Positions 33,273 through 46,536 are shown, counted from the stretch's first letter. The stretch is 64,000 nt of DNA from Ehretia macrophylla (GCA_037974665.1 CM075771.1:19627425-19691424); one strand, 5' to 3'. Made by a program: numbers and translations. Notes: a model not told the origin generated them from the sequence alone.

Positions 33273-35106
33273 CATAGATGATCACGAGCCAGATTCCAAG
33301 CTACCCTCCGACGCGTTTATCTTTCAACTTTTTTCTTCATTCAAAACCACACATACATAATATTCGCACGTGCCATTCTGAGACATATGCTCAATTTTTT
33401 CTTTTGTCATTCACTATCATTCCACTGCTCTACCTTCCCACATTATGGGCGTGGAGAGGTTGAGTTCGTATCACTTCGGTCGAGTGATCTGTTGTATATT
33501 GTGTCAATTTTTTTTTATTTTTAAATTAGCTATATGCATGCCTTGATGGAGTTGGGTGGAATGCAGGTCAAGTAGCGACTTATTGTAATTAAAAATTTTA
33601 AATTTAAACTACAGATTTGGACTCTAATATCGTACCAAAAAAAATATAATAACCAGATAAGCTTAAGATTGATTAAATGGTAGTTGCATATGAATCATGT
33701 TGATTTTGAATACTTTCAGTGGCAACAGTGATTAATCATTTGCACACATATTAATTAAGAACATTTTAGCAAACCAATGTTGTATGCAACAAGACAACAA
33801 TACCAAGTTGGAGAAATGTTTGTTCATTCTGATTGATAGTCACATGATGTTCCAATTCATACAAACTTTTGTGGAGGTGGTGCAACATTGAAATAATTTT
33901 GTATGCGGCATATTATTAGTGAGAGGTAAGATGATTATGACCAAACAAACTATACCAGTCATTTCACTAGATCAATAGCATATATATATATATATATATA
34001 TATAGCCTCTCGATTTCATAGCATGCAATAATTAATATTATAATATATGTAAGAGACAAATTAAGATGCATCATCTCCTTGATCTTGATCATGTTGAAAT
34101 ATTCTACTGAGCTTCAAGTTGGAACACTTTGGATATATGTATATATATATATATATGACATCTAGCTAGAGAAGTCATTATATTTACAGGAGAGAGATTT
34201 TTGTCGCCCTGGAAGAAAGACAACCCTGCAATTATCATTGACAACTGTACTACTACACTTTAACAAATAAGTTCTCCAATAATATTAGTTTGCAAGTACC
34301 GGTTTGCCACTAAGATATATGAACTATTAGAGAATAACTCTAATTACTAAGATATATATATATATATATATATCAATCAATGTTTACTCAATGATAGATG
34401 CCATCAATGGTGCACGGTAATTACTTGACCGTGTCAAGCACGATATGCACCGAACATGGCTTGACATATGTCAAATTAGAGACATCATGTCAAAAAACTA
34501 AAAGCATATTTTGTTGAAATTTAGGTTTTTAACCCAAGTGAATATGCATTTTCATAAAAATATCATGAATCAGGGTCATGCACTTCTAAGTGAAAAAGAC
34601 TAGGTGTTGTACACGTAGGTTTTTGGAGGTAGATGAATGTAACATATTTATGTAGTAAAATTAAATGTATAATGAATGAGAAATTTGTTGATAAAGTTGA
34701 AACATCAACTTAAAATATTAAGCAGTTGAGGAAGTGTATTTGTCCCGTAGAGAAAAAAAAAAAAGCCAACAATGTCACTTTATATGCACATGAACCCAGC
34801 GGCCAGCATAGCTTGGCTCAATCGGTTCGTGTTCCTGGACATGGGTCCAACCATATTTTTTTGGATGTAACATTTTTAAGAATTTATTCCAAGATTGATT
34901 CTAGAAATAAATACCAAGAGTAAATGCATGCGTTCAGAATTTGTTCTATAATTGAATATAAGAAATAAATATACTAAGAGTTACGTCAGTTTTATTTTTG
35001 AACAATATTAAGAGTCATTACTCAACATTAATCCTGGATTAATGGACATTATTGGTTAAAAAGAACGTTGCACACTAAAAAATCCTATACCACGTTGTTT
35101 TGTCAT

Positions 35107-35121
<15 letters not shown>

Positions 35122-35164
<43 letters not shown>
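35122..35164. repeat. (AT)n microsatellite next to an A-run
   Basis: An A-homopolymer (35107-35122) runs straight into 21 AT units, a pattern that often marks the tail of an old retroposon. No element body was recognised upstream. Confidence 0.9.
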
Positions 35165-35167
<3 letters not shown>

Positions 35168-35759
35168 GTTTCATAACATACATGCATACTGAATTTGAAT
35201 TATCAAAGAGAAAGGATTTTGCTTCATTTGGTTTGTTGTATCTTGTGGTTTAAAGTGCTACTATTGTAAGACAAAAATCGTTGTATCTTGAAAACTTGTG
35301 CCAGTGATCGTAAGTATTGTAACGAGGTGATAAAAATCTTAAGCAAGCTGAATCTAGCTAGTTCAAGCCTCAATTTTACTCCAAGTTTCTTGCATTTCTA
35401 GTATATTCTAGTTTTTCTGGTATTCTTTAATAATTCCTGGTATTCTATAGTATTTTGGTACTTACTGGTATTGTTTTACATTTATTTTGCAAAACTTTAA
35501 GCCTACAAGAAGTAAAGTCTCCTTTTTAGAATATTTCTGTTGTCCATGAAAATTCAAATTGTGAATATATATATATATATACTAATTCTAGCATGTCATG
35601 CATATTATAAACTCATAATGTAGATAGGAAATTACTTGTAATATATATTTATTATATCATGTATTTTTTTTATGAAGTTACACTTTTAATTTTAATCTTG
35701 ATTAGTTATATATCAAATTTATGCAACAATATACTTTATGCGACTAAGATTAATGTTTA

Positions 35760-35762
<3 letters not shown>

Positions 35763-35802
<40 letters not shown>
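35763..35802. repeat. (AT)n microsatellite
   Basis: About 20 AT units without interruption. Confidence 0.93.
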
Positions 35803-35803
<1 letters not shown>

Positions 35804-36619
35804 CTATGTATACTTTTAATATTCATATCATAATTTTTGGAAAAAGAATATCGTGTCTCATTTTTGTATGATATCATGTCTGTTAATTGTATCCATGTTA
35901 ATTCTATCCGAATGCTATAGTTTCCCGTCCATATGTCGTAAAATTGCAAAATGGAAATTAATTAACGAATGAATATGTTGTAAAATTGCGAAAGGAAACT
36001 AATTAAAGAATAAGAGAATTGTTAGTGCGCATTGATTTCCGGATTTTTTTTTAAATTTTTTATCGTCATTAAAGAAGCTTGATATGAGTGTTGCTGAAAC
36101 TACTTAATTTGAAAACGTACCTGCTATATATTAGACCTAATTGCAAGACCTGAGCAAAATGATGGATCATAATTATATTATCCAAGTCAAGCTTGGATGA
36201 ATTATTAAACGTCTTTCCACATTCTAATTTTAATTGAGAGGATATTGTCACCTTTCCACAAAGACAAACCACGATGTACCCACCCACTCACATGTGTGCA
36301 TTAATAATCACAACAAAACAATACACCACAAAAACATATATCCTGCTCCACGTTGTCTGTTGCCCTAGCTCCAATTTTGCATTTCATAGGGATTATATAG
36401 GATCTGTAAGGTTTGTGATTTTGTGCTTTTCGCTCACAACTTCAATAACGGGTATTGATGTGTCGAATATAATAAATAAATATACTAAATCGATCTTAAT
36501 AACTTAAATTTTTAAATGATATTGTTTCTTAATATATTGAAGGTAATAAGTAAATATAACATACTCCTCTTTAAAAATTTGACTTCTTAGAGATAGGTTC
36601 ATTATATTTATCTATTATC

Positions 36620-36935
36620 TCCATCAATCTTGGCATTACTACCAACAACATTACAGAACTTATAGCTCTTTGTAGGGTTGAGAAGAGCGCAGAGCATGGG
36701 GATCCAACATCTCTTCATTGAATCCGATTCACATGTTGCAGTCCAGTTGATCACACACTCTTTAGTTCATAACAGCCCCCTGACGCCGGCGTAGAAGACT
36801 GTAGAGTTATTCTCTCACACTATGAACACTACATCCTTTCTTATGTTTTTCGTAAAGCAAACAAATGTGCGAATTCCCACGCCAATTATAGGCTTAGGCT
36901 GAATTTGGGTGGTCATATAATAACACAGCCACCAC
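36620..36935 (+). pseudogene. LINE-type RNase H-like (RVT_3) domain fossil
   Basis: In pieces spread over the three plus frames one reads TTNNITELIALC, then MGIQHLFIESDSHVAVQLIT, then EDCRVILSHYEHYILSYVFR followed by KANKCANSHANY. These are the successive signatures of the RNase H-like domain at the end of plant LINE open reading frames and related domesticated genes: TTNN.AEL.AL, the ESDS catalytic box, and REAN..AD.LA. The frame changes near 36685 and near 36790 and a stop is present at about 36794, so it is dead. No reverse transcriptase was found next to it. Confidence 0.7.
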
Positions 36936-37166
36936 ATCAACTGTTAGTGGTTATGGAGAAGGATAAAGTGGGTGAATCTACTTCAAAAATTATTAATGCT
37001 TAGCTTCCGGTATTAGCCTCCATTTGAAGGGAAAAAAAAGTTTAAGTTGTTAGAAATAAATTTATTATATTTATTTATTATCTTCAATAATATGCGACTC
37101 ATTTCATCTTTATTTCTATATCCCTGAATTAGATGCTACCATACTCGCAATAGCTTATTATTTCCC

Positions 37167-37789
37167 AGAATAAATGACTTACCACCCCTGTATTTTGTCA
37201 AAAGTGCGCAATAGTGTGACATCCAACATCGGTCGGAGATAGTGTGATTATATGGTTTTTAAGTGAATATTGTAAGTACAAGGGATAAATTGGGTTAACC
37301 ATTTTTTGCCAGGTGATTAGAGGTCTAAATAGTTATTTTTTATGCGTACAACACTAGGACCTGACAAATAGCCTTTTATAAATAAGTTAATTACTCCCTT
37401 GTATTTTAAAAACGTAGCTGAATACCCTATTTATTTTATAAATAAGCTGATTATCTCCTTGTGTTTTAAAAATATAGCTGAATATCCCTGTATGTTTTTA
37501 AAAATAGCTAAATACCCACCTCCATTAGAAAAATCATTCATTTTAACGGGGAAGTTAAGAGATTTTCCCCAGCGAACAAGCACCTTCAACAATAACGTTG
37601 ATGTGCTTCAATGTTCGCAAGTCAACCAATTTTTCTAACAGAAAGGGGTATTCAGCTATGTTTTTAAAAACACAAAGAGTATTCAGCTACGTTTTTAAAA
37701 CACATAGGTGTAATCAGCTTATTTGTAAAATATAAAAGGATATTATACACTTTAAACAAAACACAAATAAATATTAAGTCGTTTACTCT
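37167..37789. mobile_element. foldback MITE with subrepeats, interrupted by a solo LTR
   Basis: The left end AGAATAAATGACTTA pairs with the reversed right end AGAGTAAACGACTTA. The arms consist of repeated units like 'tgttttaaaaatatagctgaatacccc' and their reverse complements, meeting around 37560. It is the same kind of element as 23514-23866. No clean target duplication was found. A 152-bp TG..CA element is inserted in the left arm at 37215-37366. Confidence 0.72.
37215..37366. mobile_element. solo LTR of a short TRIM-like retroelement (fossil)
   Basis: A 152-bp sequence begins TGTGACATCC and ends GACCTGACA. It is flanked by an exact 5-bp duplication AATAG (37210-37214 and 37367-37371) and sits inside the arm of a foldback MITE. 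TG..CA ends with a 5-bp target duplication and no coding space fit a solo LTR of a terminal-repeat retrotransposon in miniature. The family was not identified, and orientation is not certain. Confidence 0.72.
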
Positions 37790-40700
37790 AATTCTCTGTC
37801 AATATGTATTATCATATTGACGGTGCTGAGCTAGGTATTAAGTATAAATAATGATGACATAATTTTTTTCATACGAAAATCAAACTTCAGTTCCTTTGAG
37901 AGATTACTGATCCATATAAAACACGTAATTTTATTTTATTTTTTTAAATTGCATTATTTTTGCATTATGTTAATTGGTTAACTTCGTTTGTCCCTTGATT
38001 GATGTAAATTGATTTAACTTGTTTTTTTCTTAGCAAAACTTAGAATCTTATACTGCAATAATTAATGCACGTGGCAGTTGATAATCGAGATTTCAAGTCT
38101 TCAATATTTGTTTTCATTTGACATGACTTGGTGCTTATCGGTCTGGTATAATAACACGATACTACATACTCTATATTAATCAGAATTAGCATTGTTACTA
38201 AGAATGGTAACGGATCAAATACACATTAAAATTTATAAAATTAAATTCGAATTTATTTAAATTATATTTTATCAAATTGTGACGGAAATCCATCAAGTTT
38301 AGATTTTACTTATTAAACTCGAACCAATTAAATATTCAAAAACTCGCAAATACCCGATCTAATCGGTTAATGAATAGAAAAAAGAATTTTTTTAAAGAAA
38401 AACTTAAAAAGCTTTTAAAGAAATGAAAAAAATACTAAAATAATAAAAAAATCTCAATAGATTATAAAACATAAATTAAATTTATTGTCTATTATCAAAC
38501 TTAAATTTAATAGAAACATTTAACAAAATCTTTATGTTAAGAAGTTATCATCCTTCCATAATAATATAAAATAACTTGAAGAAAAAAGAATATAAAATAA
38601 TTGTCACAATTGTAAATTATCATTCTCGTTTGAATTATTCAGTAATTGGGCGATTGTATTAGTTGAATTAGATAAAATAAAAAAAAAAGAAAAGAAAAGA
38701 GGTAAACATAAATAATAAGAGTTGGGCTATAACCCACAACTATTAATCTTAGATAAATATTAAAAAAAATATGTTTTCTTAAGTAATATATTATTTGTAT
38801 ATGTATGTAAATATATAAATATTTTTATTAATTTATTTTTACTAAATTACTAACCGGCTTCTCGAATTTCGGGTTTTTTTTTTAAATTACTATTATCAAA
38901 CTGTACCAGACTATTCGTCAGTAATCACTTGTAAAAATCAAACCCTAACAGATACTCTATCGATTTCGTAAATAAATTACAATCAGATCGGATATCTGTC
39001 GAATTTAAATTTAAACCCTACCAATTGTCATCCTTAATAGTTACTTCTGTCTATGAATAACATATATAGAGAGAGGGATTAATGCCCAATTTAGATTATT
39101 CTCGCACTCACTACTGGAACTTATTCCTATTTTCTTTTTTCTTTTTTCTTTTTCATAAAAGGGATCACATAATATTACATGGAAGAATATGAAACGGATT
39201 TTCTTCCACTAAAATGTGAATACGTACACTAAATCACCACAGAGATGGCTAAAAAGGCAATGCTTGTACCATCTGCAGCATCACTTGACTTAGATCATAA
39301 ATTAAAAGCTTGAACTCAGATGGGAGATAGAAAAGATAATTTTTAAGAGTAGAGTTTAGTACAAATTTCATTAAGGTCTGTGCTTTATGTTGTATTCATC
39401 GACGTTAGATTATGTTGCAGGCCAAGGAGAATATTTGAATCATAAAATTAAGTACTGGACTAAATTTAATACATAGCAGTATTAACTACTTGGATATAGC
39501 TTAACCCTAATGTTTGCAAGACCCTAATTGAACTATGCTTTTCTACAATAAAAATTAAATGACTAGTGAAATTAGCTGGACTCTTGTTACTCGTATGTTT
39601 CTACAAATATTCTTTTTGAAATAAATATCAAGAACTATCAAGTACTTATTCAATTTTTACACTTAATGATATAAAATATTTTGACCTCTATTCATTTCTT
39701 TAATAAAATTATTACATTATTAAGAAATTTAAATCCATATAAACTAATAAAAAGAAACCAATCGAACATATCATGGCATTAAAAAAACAAAGGAGTACGT
39801 TAAACAAAGGAAAGGAAAGAAAAAAAACAAAGAGACATGTTTTGCTAAATGGAAACTAGAACCACAAGTGAAAAAGGCCATCTTGTTCCCATGCACAGCG
39901 CACGTTATTCAATATTACTAATTGCAAACATGTGACTCTCTTGGTACCATATAACGTTTAAAGACGAAAACCATCTGTTTAACACGGGAGAGAAGGGTGT
40001 GGGACGACGAACAAAAAAAGACACGGTGTTTTGATGTAAGTTTCACGACAACAAAGTTCACGGGCCACTTTTTTTATTTGATTATAAGATTTTACGTGTG
40101 AAGAAAGAATTAAAAAGATCGAATTTTGAGAATAGAAAACAAAAACCTATGCAGTAAGACGTACGAGAAGTGTCTTTGTCGCTTGTTCAATGTTGGCTAG
40201 TGAGCCAAACTCCACTTGAAAAAACATGACCATAATTCAACAAACTGGATGATGACATTATATATTATAGTTGATGTTGGGTGTCTACTCCAAGACGGCC
40301 AGTGAGTGGTTGTGCAGTATCATCATTCCCAGATTGATCATATTAATTTGTACCCCCAAAAAAGTGGGAGTGCATGCGACCTACCTTTCTCTCGCTGCAC
40401 CAAGGCGATATCGCGGCTATAACTAATTAATATTGTGATGTGATTAATTACCCAACAATAGATGTGAGGATATATATTTTGAAGGAGATGAATAGCCGCA
40501 TCTTTAAGGAGAAAACATCTACTGAAGAGCAGATCATGATGAACATTTAACGAAACCTTGTTATAGCTGGGAAACCTTTCAAAAACACAAACTTCAACTG
40601 GTTATTCATTAATAGAGAACTTTGACTTAATTTGTTATCTAGTTAATTCATCTAACATACTTCTTGCATTCTTGACAATCTGTGGTCATTTATTCAACTC

Positions 40701-41947
40701 TGCCTTGTAGGCTTGCTTGTAAAACTTTTCATATAAATATAAATCTTTTGCAGATTTAACAACAACAACAACAAAAAAAGAGTAGATGTGAGGATCACTG
40801 AGTGAGCCGATTAATTTTATACGTTGATATGCAATTATTTCACGTGAAAAAATCATAAATTAGTGAGAAGGATAAAACAGGCCTTTCGACTATGTAAAAA
40901 CTCTAAACTTAACCGTTGACAAATAGAAGGGAAGTTTTCTATTAAATTCAAATTAAGGAATATAGAGTAATTTTAGAGATTAGAGGAAGACTCTTTAATT
41001 ATTATAGACTAGTGGGGTTGTTAATTATTTATAAAAAAATAAAGAAAAAAAATATTAGAGCGAATTTCAGTTCATCTGTGGACTGGACCGTTCCTCACAT
41101 AAAAAATGGGCACCATACAAGTAGAGCCCACTCCCCGACTAATGTGGATTGGAATGTTTTCCCAACAATAAATCCCTACTATCAGTGTTGATTGGCTTCA
41201 AATTATGTTGGACTAAGAGTTGTTTCCCTCCTTCCCTATTAACTAGACCTAGAGACCTAGCAAATGCTCCAAATGTGCCCAGGAACACTTGGCTAGCTAA
41301 GAACACACCTTTTTTTTGGTCAAAGGCTGAGGACACACTCAGATCGATAAACTGCTGTTGGACTTGTGACATGTATGGTTTGGATTTTTTTTTTTTTTTT
41401 TTTTTGTATTTAAGGGAGTTTTAAGTCAGTATAATATATATTAAAAATAATAATTTATAAGGTGATTGTAGAGCACTTTTATTTGTAATATAAATCAATT
41501 TTGTAATTTTTTATATATAAAACGAGTAACTTATTATTAGATCAAAATTCTAGTGGCTGGGTTGGATCGTTTTGGTAATGATGTTGGGAAAATATCTAAC
41601 TTGTCATTGGACAAATAATCATTTTCAAATCAAAACGAATAAAATTAAATTGAACTAACCCTTGTAATCTTATTATGTGAGATCGAGTATATAAATATGA
41701 TAAAGCTACTCGTTTATGATCCGTATCCTATTCCTCGGGTCTTTAAAAGCATCTAGGTGTATTGTTTCTTGAGTGTCTCCATCAAATAATCGTTCTTCAA
41801 CCCCAAAAAAAAGCATTTTTACATGCTAGGGCTAAAGAGTGAATCCCTATATGAGAAGTAAACTGTATGTATATATATGAAATCAAAAATTCGACCGGAT
41901 CCTATAAAACAAACCAAATTTAAAGAGGCGAAAAAATGGTGCGAGCA
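37790..41947. other. AT-rich intergenic DNA, no gene supported
   Basis: About 4 kb with frequent stops in all frames. The only reading frame worth noting is minus-strand 41139-41372 (77 residues, MSQVQQQFIDLSVSS...), which has no recognised relative. A T-run lies at 41385-41405. Confidence 0.6.
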
Positions 41948-41957
41948 ATTTAAGAAG

Positions 41958-42090
41958 GGGGAAAAGTCAATTTAGTTCTTAAGATTTAGCATAAAGATCA
42001 AACAGATTCCTATAAAGTCATAATTTTTCAAAATACAGGGATTTATTTAGTATTTATATTAAACTTCAGGGACTAAATTGGGTTTTTCCC
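41958..42090. mobile_element. small Mutator-type MITE (about 133 bp)
   Basis: The left end GGGGAAAAGTCAATTTAGTT pairs with the reversed right end GGGAAAAACCCAATTTAGTC. A perfect 10-bp direct repeat ATTTAAGAAG flanks it (41948-41957 and 42091-42100), which with one base of end ambiguity fits a 9-bp Mutator target duplication. The TIR wording is close to that of the 450-bp element at 31738-32187. Confidence 0.85.
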
Positions 42091-42100
42091 ATTTAAGAAG

Positions 42101-42959
42101 TAAAAAAAAACCTATATCTACTACAGGTATGGATTTTGACTTCAAATTTGCAACAAACATTGGATTGAGTGGCGATTTACAAGCTAATAAATATGCTCAC
42201 ACATGCGCGACCAAATAATCTGTATTATTCCACAGAACTACTTTATTTTTATCACCCAAATACTACCTCCTACATGGATACTTAATTGATATACTAAAAT
42301 AACAAACTTTTTAATTTATCTTTCTTCTTTTAATATGCCAACTAAGCATACATATAAAAAATAATATTTAGATGTTAAAAATAAGATGGCATTTAGCATT
42401 TCTAAAAAATTAATCTCACACGTTATACAATCTGAGTTGTTCTTTAATGCATGCCTACTATATAATTCTATATCTCCAGCCCTTTAAAAGTCAACTGAAC
42501 AAATGTGATGTTACTCTTATCACAGGGTTTGAATTCCCAGTAAGAATCCTTCAAATTACCTGAATACAGACGTAGTGCAATCCTTTTTTTTCCTTTTTCT
42601 TTTTGCTAATTTGGGAAAATATTTTCATTCAACCGACTCACGAGATATAGTACAATCTTGTCGTGCTGGATTTCAAATGAATAGAGAATGAGCTTGAGTT
42701 GCTAGAGAAAAAAACAATTTAACTAACTCATCAGATTTTGTTCTTCTTCTACCTAGTCCGATCCTTACGTCTCGGTGTGTTAAAAAATTCTGCTATTTTT
42801 TCTTTTTTCAGTGAGTAAAAGATTGAATTGCATTGACGAATTTTCCGCTATTGATCCCTTCTTATGAGTCTTTAAAATATGAGTGGTGGTCTAAAAGTTG
42901 AATCTTTACCATTGATTTTAAGCATGCTAGCTACCTTTTGAATGGATTGTTGGCACCTC
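42101..42959. other. intergenic DNA, no gene seen
   Basis: AT-rich with a poly-T/C stretch near 42580-42600. The 5' limit of the LINE remnant to the right is uncertain and could reach into this interval. Confidence 0.5.
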
Positions 42960-43244
42960 TGATCTAGTTACGTTCTGTAGATGCCACATGCATCAGCCAT
43001 TCATCACACCCTCAATTGATACATATCTCGCGTTAATTTGCACCTCTATTGTTAACGGCCAATGGTCTTTCCCTTCAAAATATCAGTCTCTTAACTTTAT
43101 CAATGCAAATTTGGGCAACACTCTTCTCCTATTCCTGGCTGTAAAGATAGAATCACTGGGCTTGGCAAAGACAATTTCAAATCTTCTGCCACCTGTCATT
43201 CGATCCAAGCAATCTGATTGGCCTTATCATTACAAAAAAAAATT

Positions 43245-43720
43245 GAATTTTGTGAAAGACGGTTCCCCTCATTGTGTCGTCGCCAATTTGGAATTTGCGA
43301 CGGCATGGTGAGGGGAAACGTCTGTTAGAAACGAGGTTGTCGCCAAAATCGTTCCCCTCACCAAACCGTCACCAATTTGGCGACGGCTACCAAACTATCT
43401 CTATCCCGTCTCCAAATCCTCCGTTACCAAGCCGTTGCCATCCTTTCTCGTCTCCAAGCCGTCATTTGCCGTCACCGAGCCCTCGTCAACTGGAGCCGTC
43501 CCAAAACTATCACCAAATTTTCCATCACCAAGCCCTCGCCAACCTTTTCCCTCACCCGCCCGTCACCAATGATTGCTGTCACTGAGCACTCGTCAATTTA
43601 ACCCCTTACCAAACCGCCACCAAAATTGTCGTCGCCAAGCCTTCGCCAACCTTTTTCCTCGCCAATTTGTCACTAACCCTTCCCTTCACTAAGCCGTCAC
43701 CAAGCCCTCACTAACTTAAC
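43245..43720. repeat. left subterminal repeat array of the CACTA element
   Basis: Many degenerate copies of a roughly 20-bp word around 'ccgtcaccaatttggcgacgg' and 'accaagccgtcgcca', in both orientations. Subterminal arrays of this kind are where CACTA transposase binds in studied family members. The local GC content is far above the surroundings and makes artificial open frames (SPSPNPPLPSRCHPFSSPSR). Confidence 0.8.
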
Positions 43721-44769
43721 CATTCCATATAATTGAACTTGTCATAATTCTTTCATAATTTTTAAAAACTCATCCCAAACTGAACTTGTTTGATATGTCA
43801 AATTCATTTCAAATAATGCCGAAAATACGATATGCTATATATAATTAAAATCAAGACTGTAATTTACCAATTGGGGAGAACGTAACTAGCAGTTTGAAAG
43901 TATAGCTACTACACTAATGAACTTCGGGAACACATGCATATGCATCTAAAAGAGGTATAATTTTGCAAATAATACATAATCTTGAATTTCCAAAGAGGCT
44001 TTTGTTTTTCATGGATGATGATGTTATAGTATCTTCTAATGACAAACATCAGTGCCCACATTCTTAAGGTCGATCACCAATTCAAGATAGAATCAAAGAA
44101 ATTTTTTATGCAATTTATGGCCATAACTATGTGGAACTCACAACTTTTCTAAAGCTAATCTATCACATCAATATCTCTCAAAAATAATAATATTATGTTG
44201 AGAAGTCTAGCTACTAATATTCTAAAATTGCTTTTGGTTAAGAAGTATTAAAGCTTAGGTAATGAGAACAAATTTGATGTAAGTAAATATTATTTTCTCT
44301 TTCAATACATAAGTAAGCAAACTCTTCTTCTAGGTGTTTGATTAGGTCTACATATATTTTAATAGAAATATAGTAGGGGAGCTTCATTGTGAAATTATCG
44401 GTATCTCTTTAATTTCATTAAGGAAATTGTGTTTATTTGAAAAAAATATAATTGGGACCATATATTTGCTCGTCATGATCAAGTATGGATGTGATACATT
44501 GGCTTTTTCCTCTAACAAGTGTTCAAAATACTTGAAATGTATGATAGAAGGAGAATAAATAAATTTTTAAACATCATTTTGATGAAAGCATTATGTATTA
44601 AAATAATTTCTTATAACTAAAATTTTTAAGTGAGCTACATAACATTGCCATTATTAAAAGAAAACACATGTTCAAAAGACCTCTTATTCTAATTGCCTAG
44701 AACCTACTAGTGAGACCAATGATTCTTTAGCGTTTTACAAAGTTTAGTAAAAAAAGTTTTACATTTTTT

Positions 44770-44890
44770 TTTAGGGTGAAGTACACAAAACCCCCTTTAT
44801 ATTTTTATTAAAGTGCACAGGATCTCCTGTGCTTTTTAAAATGCAACACGGTTATCCCCTTGACGGAAAATGGTAAAAGACATAAATACC
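44770..44890. repeat. half of a foldback MITE inside the CACTA element
   Basis: 'agggtgaagtacacaaaacc' followed by 'aaagtgcacaggatctcctgtgctttttaaaatgc' and 'cccttgacggaaaatgg' uses the same vocabulary as the foldback elements at 23514 and 37167. Only one arm is present. The remainder may be truncated. Confidence 0.5.
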
Positions 44891-46360
44891 TCTACTTTTT
44901 TCTTTTCTCTCTTTTTCCCTTTCCCCTTTTACTTATTTATCTATATATATATATATAGACACACACACACACGGCACACTGAAAAAAAATAGTAATGACT
45001 TAATTTGAAACTAAAGTTTCCTGGGCAACATGATATAAGTCTTTGATTGTTTTTTTTTTTAGCCAAACAAGAAAGCGTTTGCCATAAGAATCCATCATCA
45101 TCTAAAACACAATACAATAATAGTAATGTAATAAAAGCAATAACAAAGGGAAAATTCTGGAAAAAAAAAATTTAATGTATCTCTCTCTCTAACAATCAAA
45201 AGATAAAGCACCATTAATAAAGCTCAAGCCTTCATGGGATTGCTTGCTGCCAACTGCGACTCGGACTTCTTGTAAGACTCTTCTTTTTCGGAAAACATTA
45301 ACTCAATGTGGCATGGACGTGTCATGTAAGGATGATAAAATTGATTGGATCTTATTCCTCCTTCTTCACAAACTCGATCTTCCTTTTAGGCTTATTGATT
45401 GATGAATAAGATCTATAACGTACTGGTTTTGGATAAGACGAATTGGTATTTTTTGTTTTTGTTTTTTCTAAGTAAACAAGAATTTCCATTAACCTCAAAT
45501 AAGAAAGGTATACAACAAAGATTGTTCTAAACCACTTGATGGCTAAGAATACTTCAATAAAAGGTACCGTAATCATGTATTCAACTATCCATCTGAAAGA
45601 TCACATAAATTTGGTGTTCTTTTTATTCATATGATCATATATAGGATATTTATGTTGACATTATCTCGTGTATGTTTTTATTCTTCATGGTGAAAAGGTA
45701 AACTAAAGTACAGCAGATAAACATCAAAGTTGTATATTGATATAAATAACAGCAGATAAATGCAAGTACAACAGATAATCAATTAATCAATAATAAAAAG
45801 CAACAAACTAGGGCAAGAAACATACCACATAGATCGTGTTTATCTTTTTGCCATTTCCTTAATTTCCTTCTCAACTTTCTTTATGCTAGTTGACATTGCT
45901 GATTCAAGGACCATTCATGACATGACAAACTTTGCTAATCTGAAAGTGTGAGTATGCTACACTACATGCCTACTGGATCAAAAAGGCAGTTAGCATGTTC
46001 CATAGAATAAGTGGTATAAATACATGAGAGACAAACTACATATTCGAGCACATGAGCAAACTTGCCACCATGCATCCCCAAACTCTACTATTTTGGTCTT
46101 ACATATAATTCAATCAAGAAAATAAAAGACTGTCATAAAAAGTTAAGAAAAGGACAATATCATACCCTTAGAGATTGTATAGGATATGACATGGAATCTC
46201 GAAGGGAAAGTGACATAGATCGAGTTCATCACTACACAACTGTCATAAATTGAAGAGAAAATCAGCTAAAAAGATTGCAATTAGAACAAATAATGATGGG
46301 CCCATCAATTTTGGACAGAGTGTATGAGTTTATGTTGATTTAATTTGCTAAAGTATATAG

Positions 46361-46536
46361 TAAATCTAGCATACAAAGAATGGTCAAGAAACAACATCAG
46401 CCTGAATAAGAACACCAAAAGTAACAAGTTGACGATCTGGAAAATACCTTACTGCTATAAGCTCCATATATATTCATTCAGATAACTAAAGAGGAAGACA
46501 AAAGCAAATCTAGCATACAAAGAATGGTCAAGAAAA
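46361..46536. repeat. direct repeat pair inside the CACTA element
   Basis: A 32-bp word ('aaatctagcatacaaagaatggtcaagaaa...') occurs at 46361-46394 and again at 46505-46536 with almost no change. It could be a small internal duplication. No function is evident. Confidence 0.8.

Larger units (their letters stand above)
32197..36619. other. long AT-rich intergenic stretch, no gene supported
   Basis: Microsatellites dominate: CT at 33241-33266, AT at 33980-34004, 34352-34373, 35122-35164 and 35763-35802. Overlapping minus-strand frames at 32930-33285 upstream of the CT run (read as GA) have no family resemblance; a non-coding transcript is possible but not shown. A stretch at about 34795-34855 ('agcttggctcaatcggttcg') looks like a tRNA-derived head, possibly a SINE scrap, too short to call. 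Confidence 0.55.

Noticed and set aside
32930-33285. overlapping minus-strand frames (84-99 residues) beside a CT/GA repeat
   Set aside because: Low complexity and no recognisable domain. A non-coding RNA is possible but unsupported.
34795-34855. tRNA-like words (agcttggctcaatcggttcg)
   Set aside because: Only an A-box-like half is present, with no B-box or cloverleaf, so neither a tRNA nor a SINE was called.
41139-41372. 77-residue minus-strand frame
   Set aside because: ATG start but no recognised family and no splice or promoter context.
43274-43601. proline/serine-rich plus-strand frames
   Set aside because: Produced by the GC-rich subterminal repeats of the CACTA element and not by a gene.
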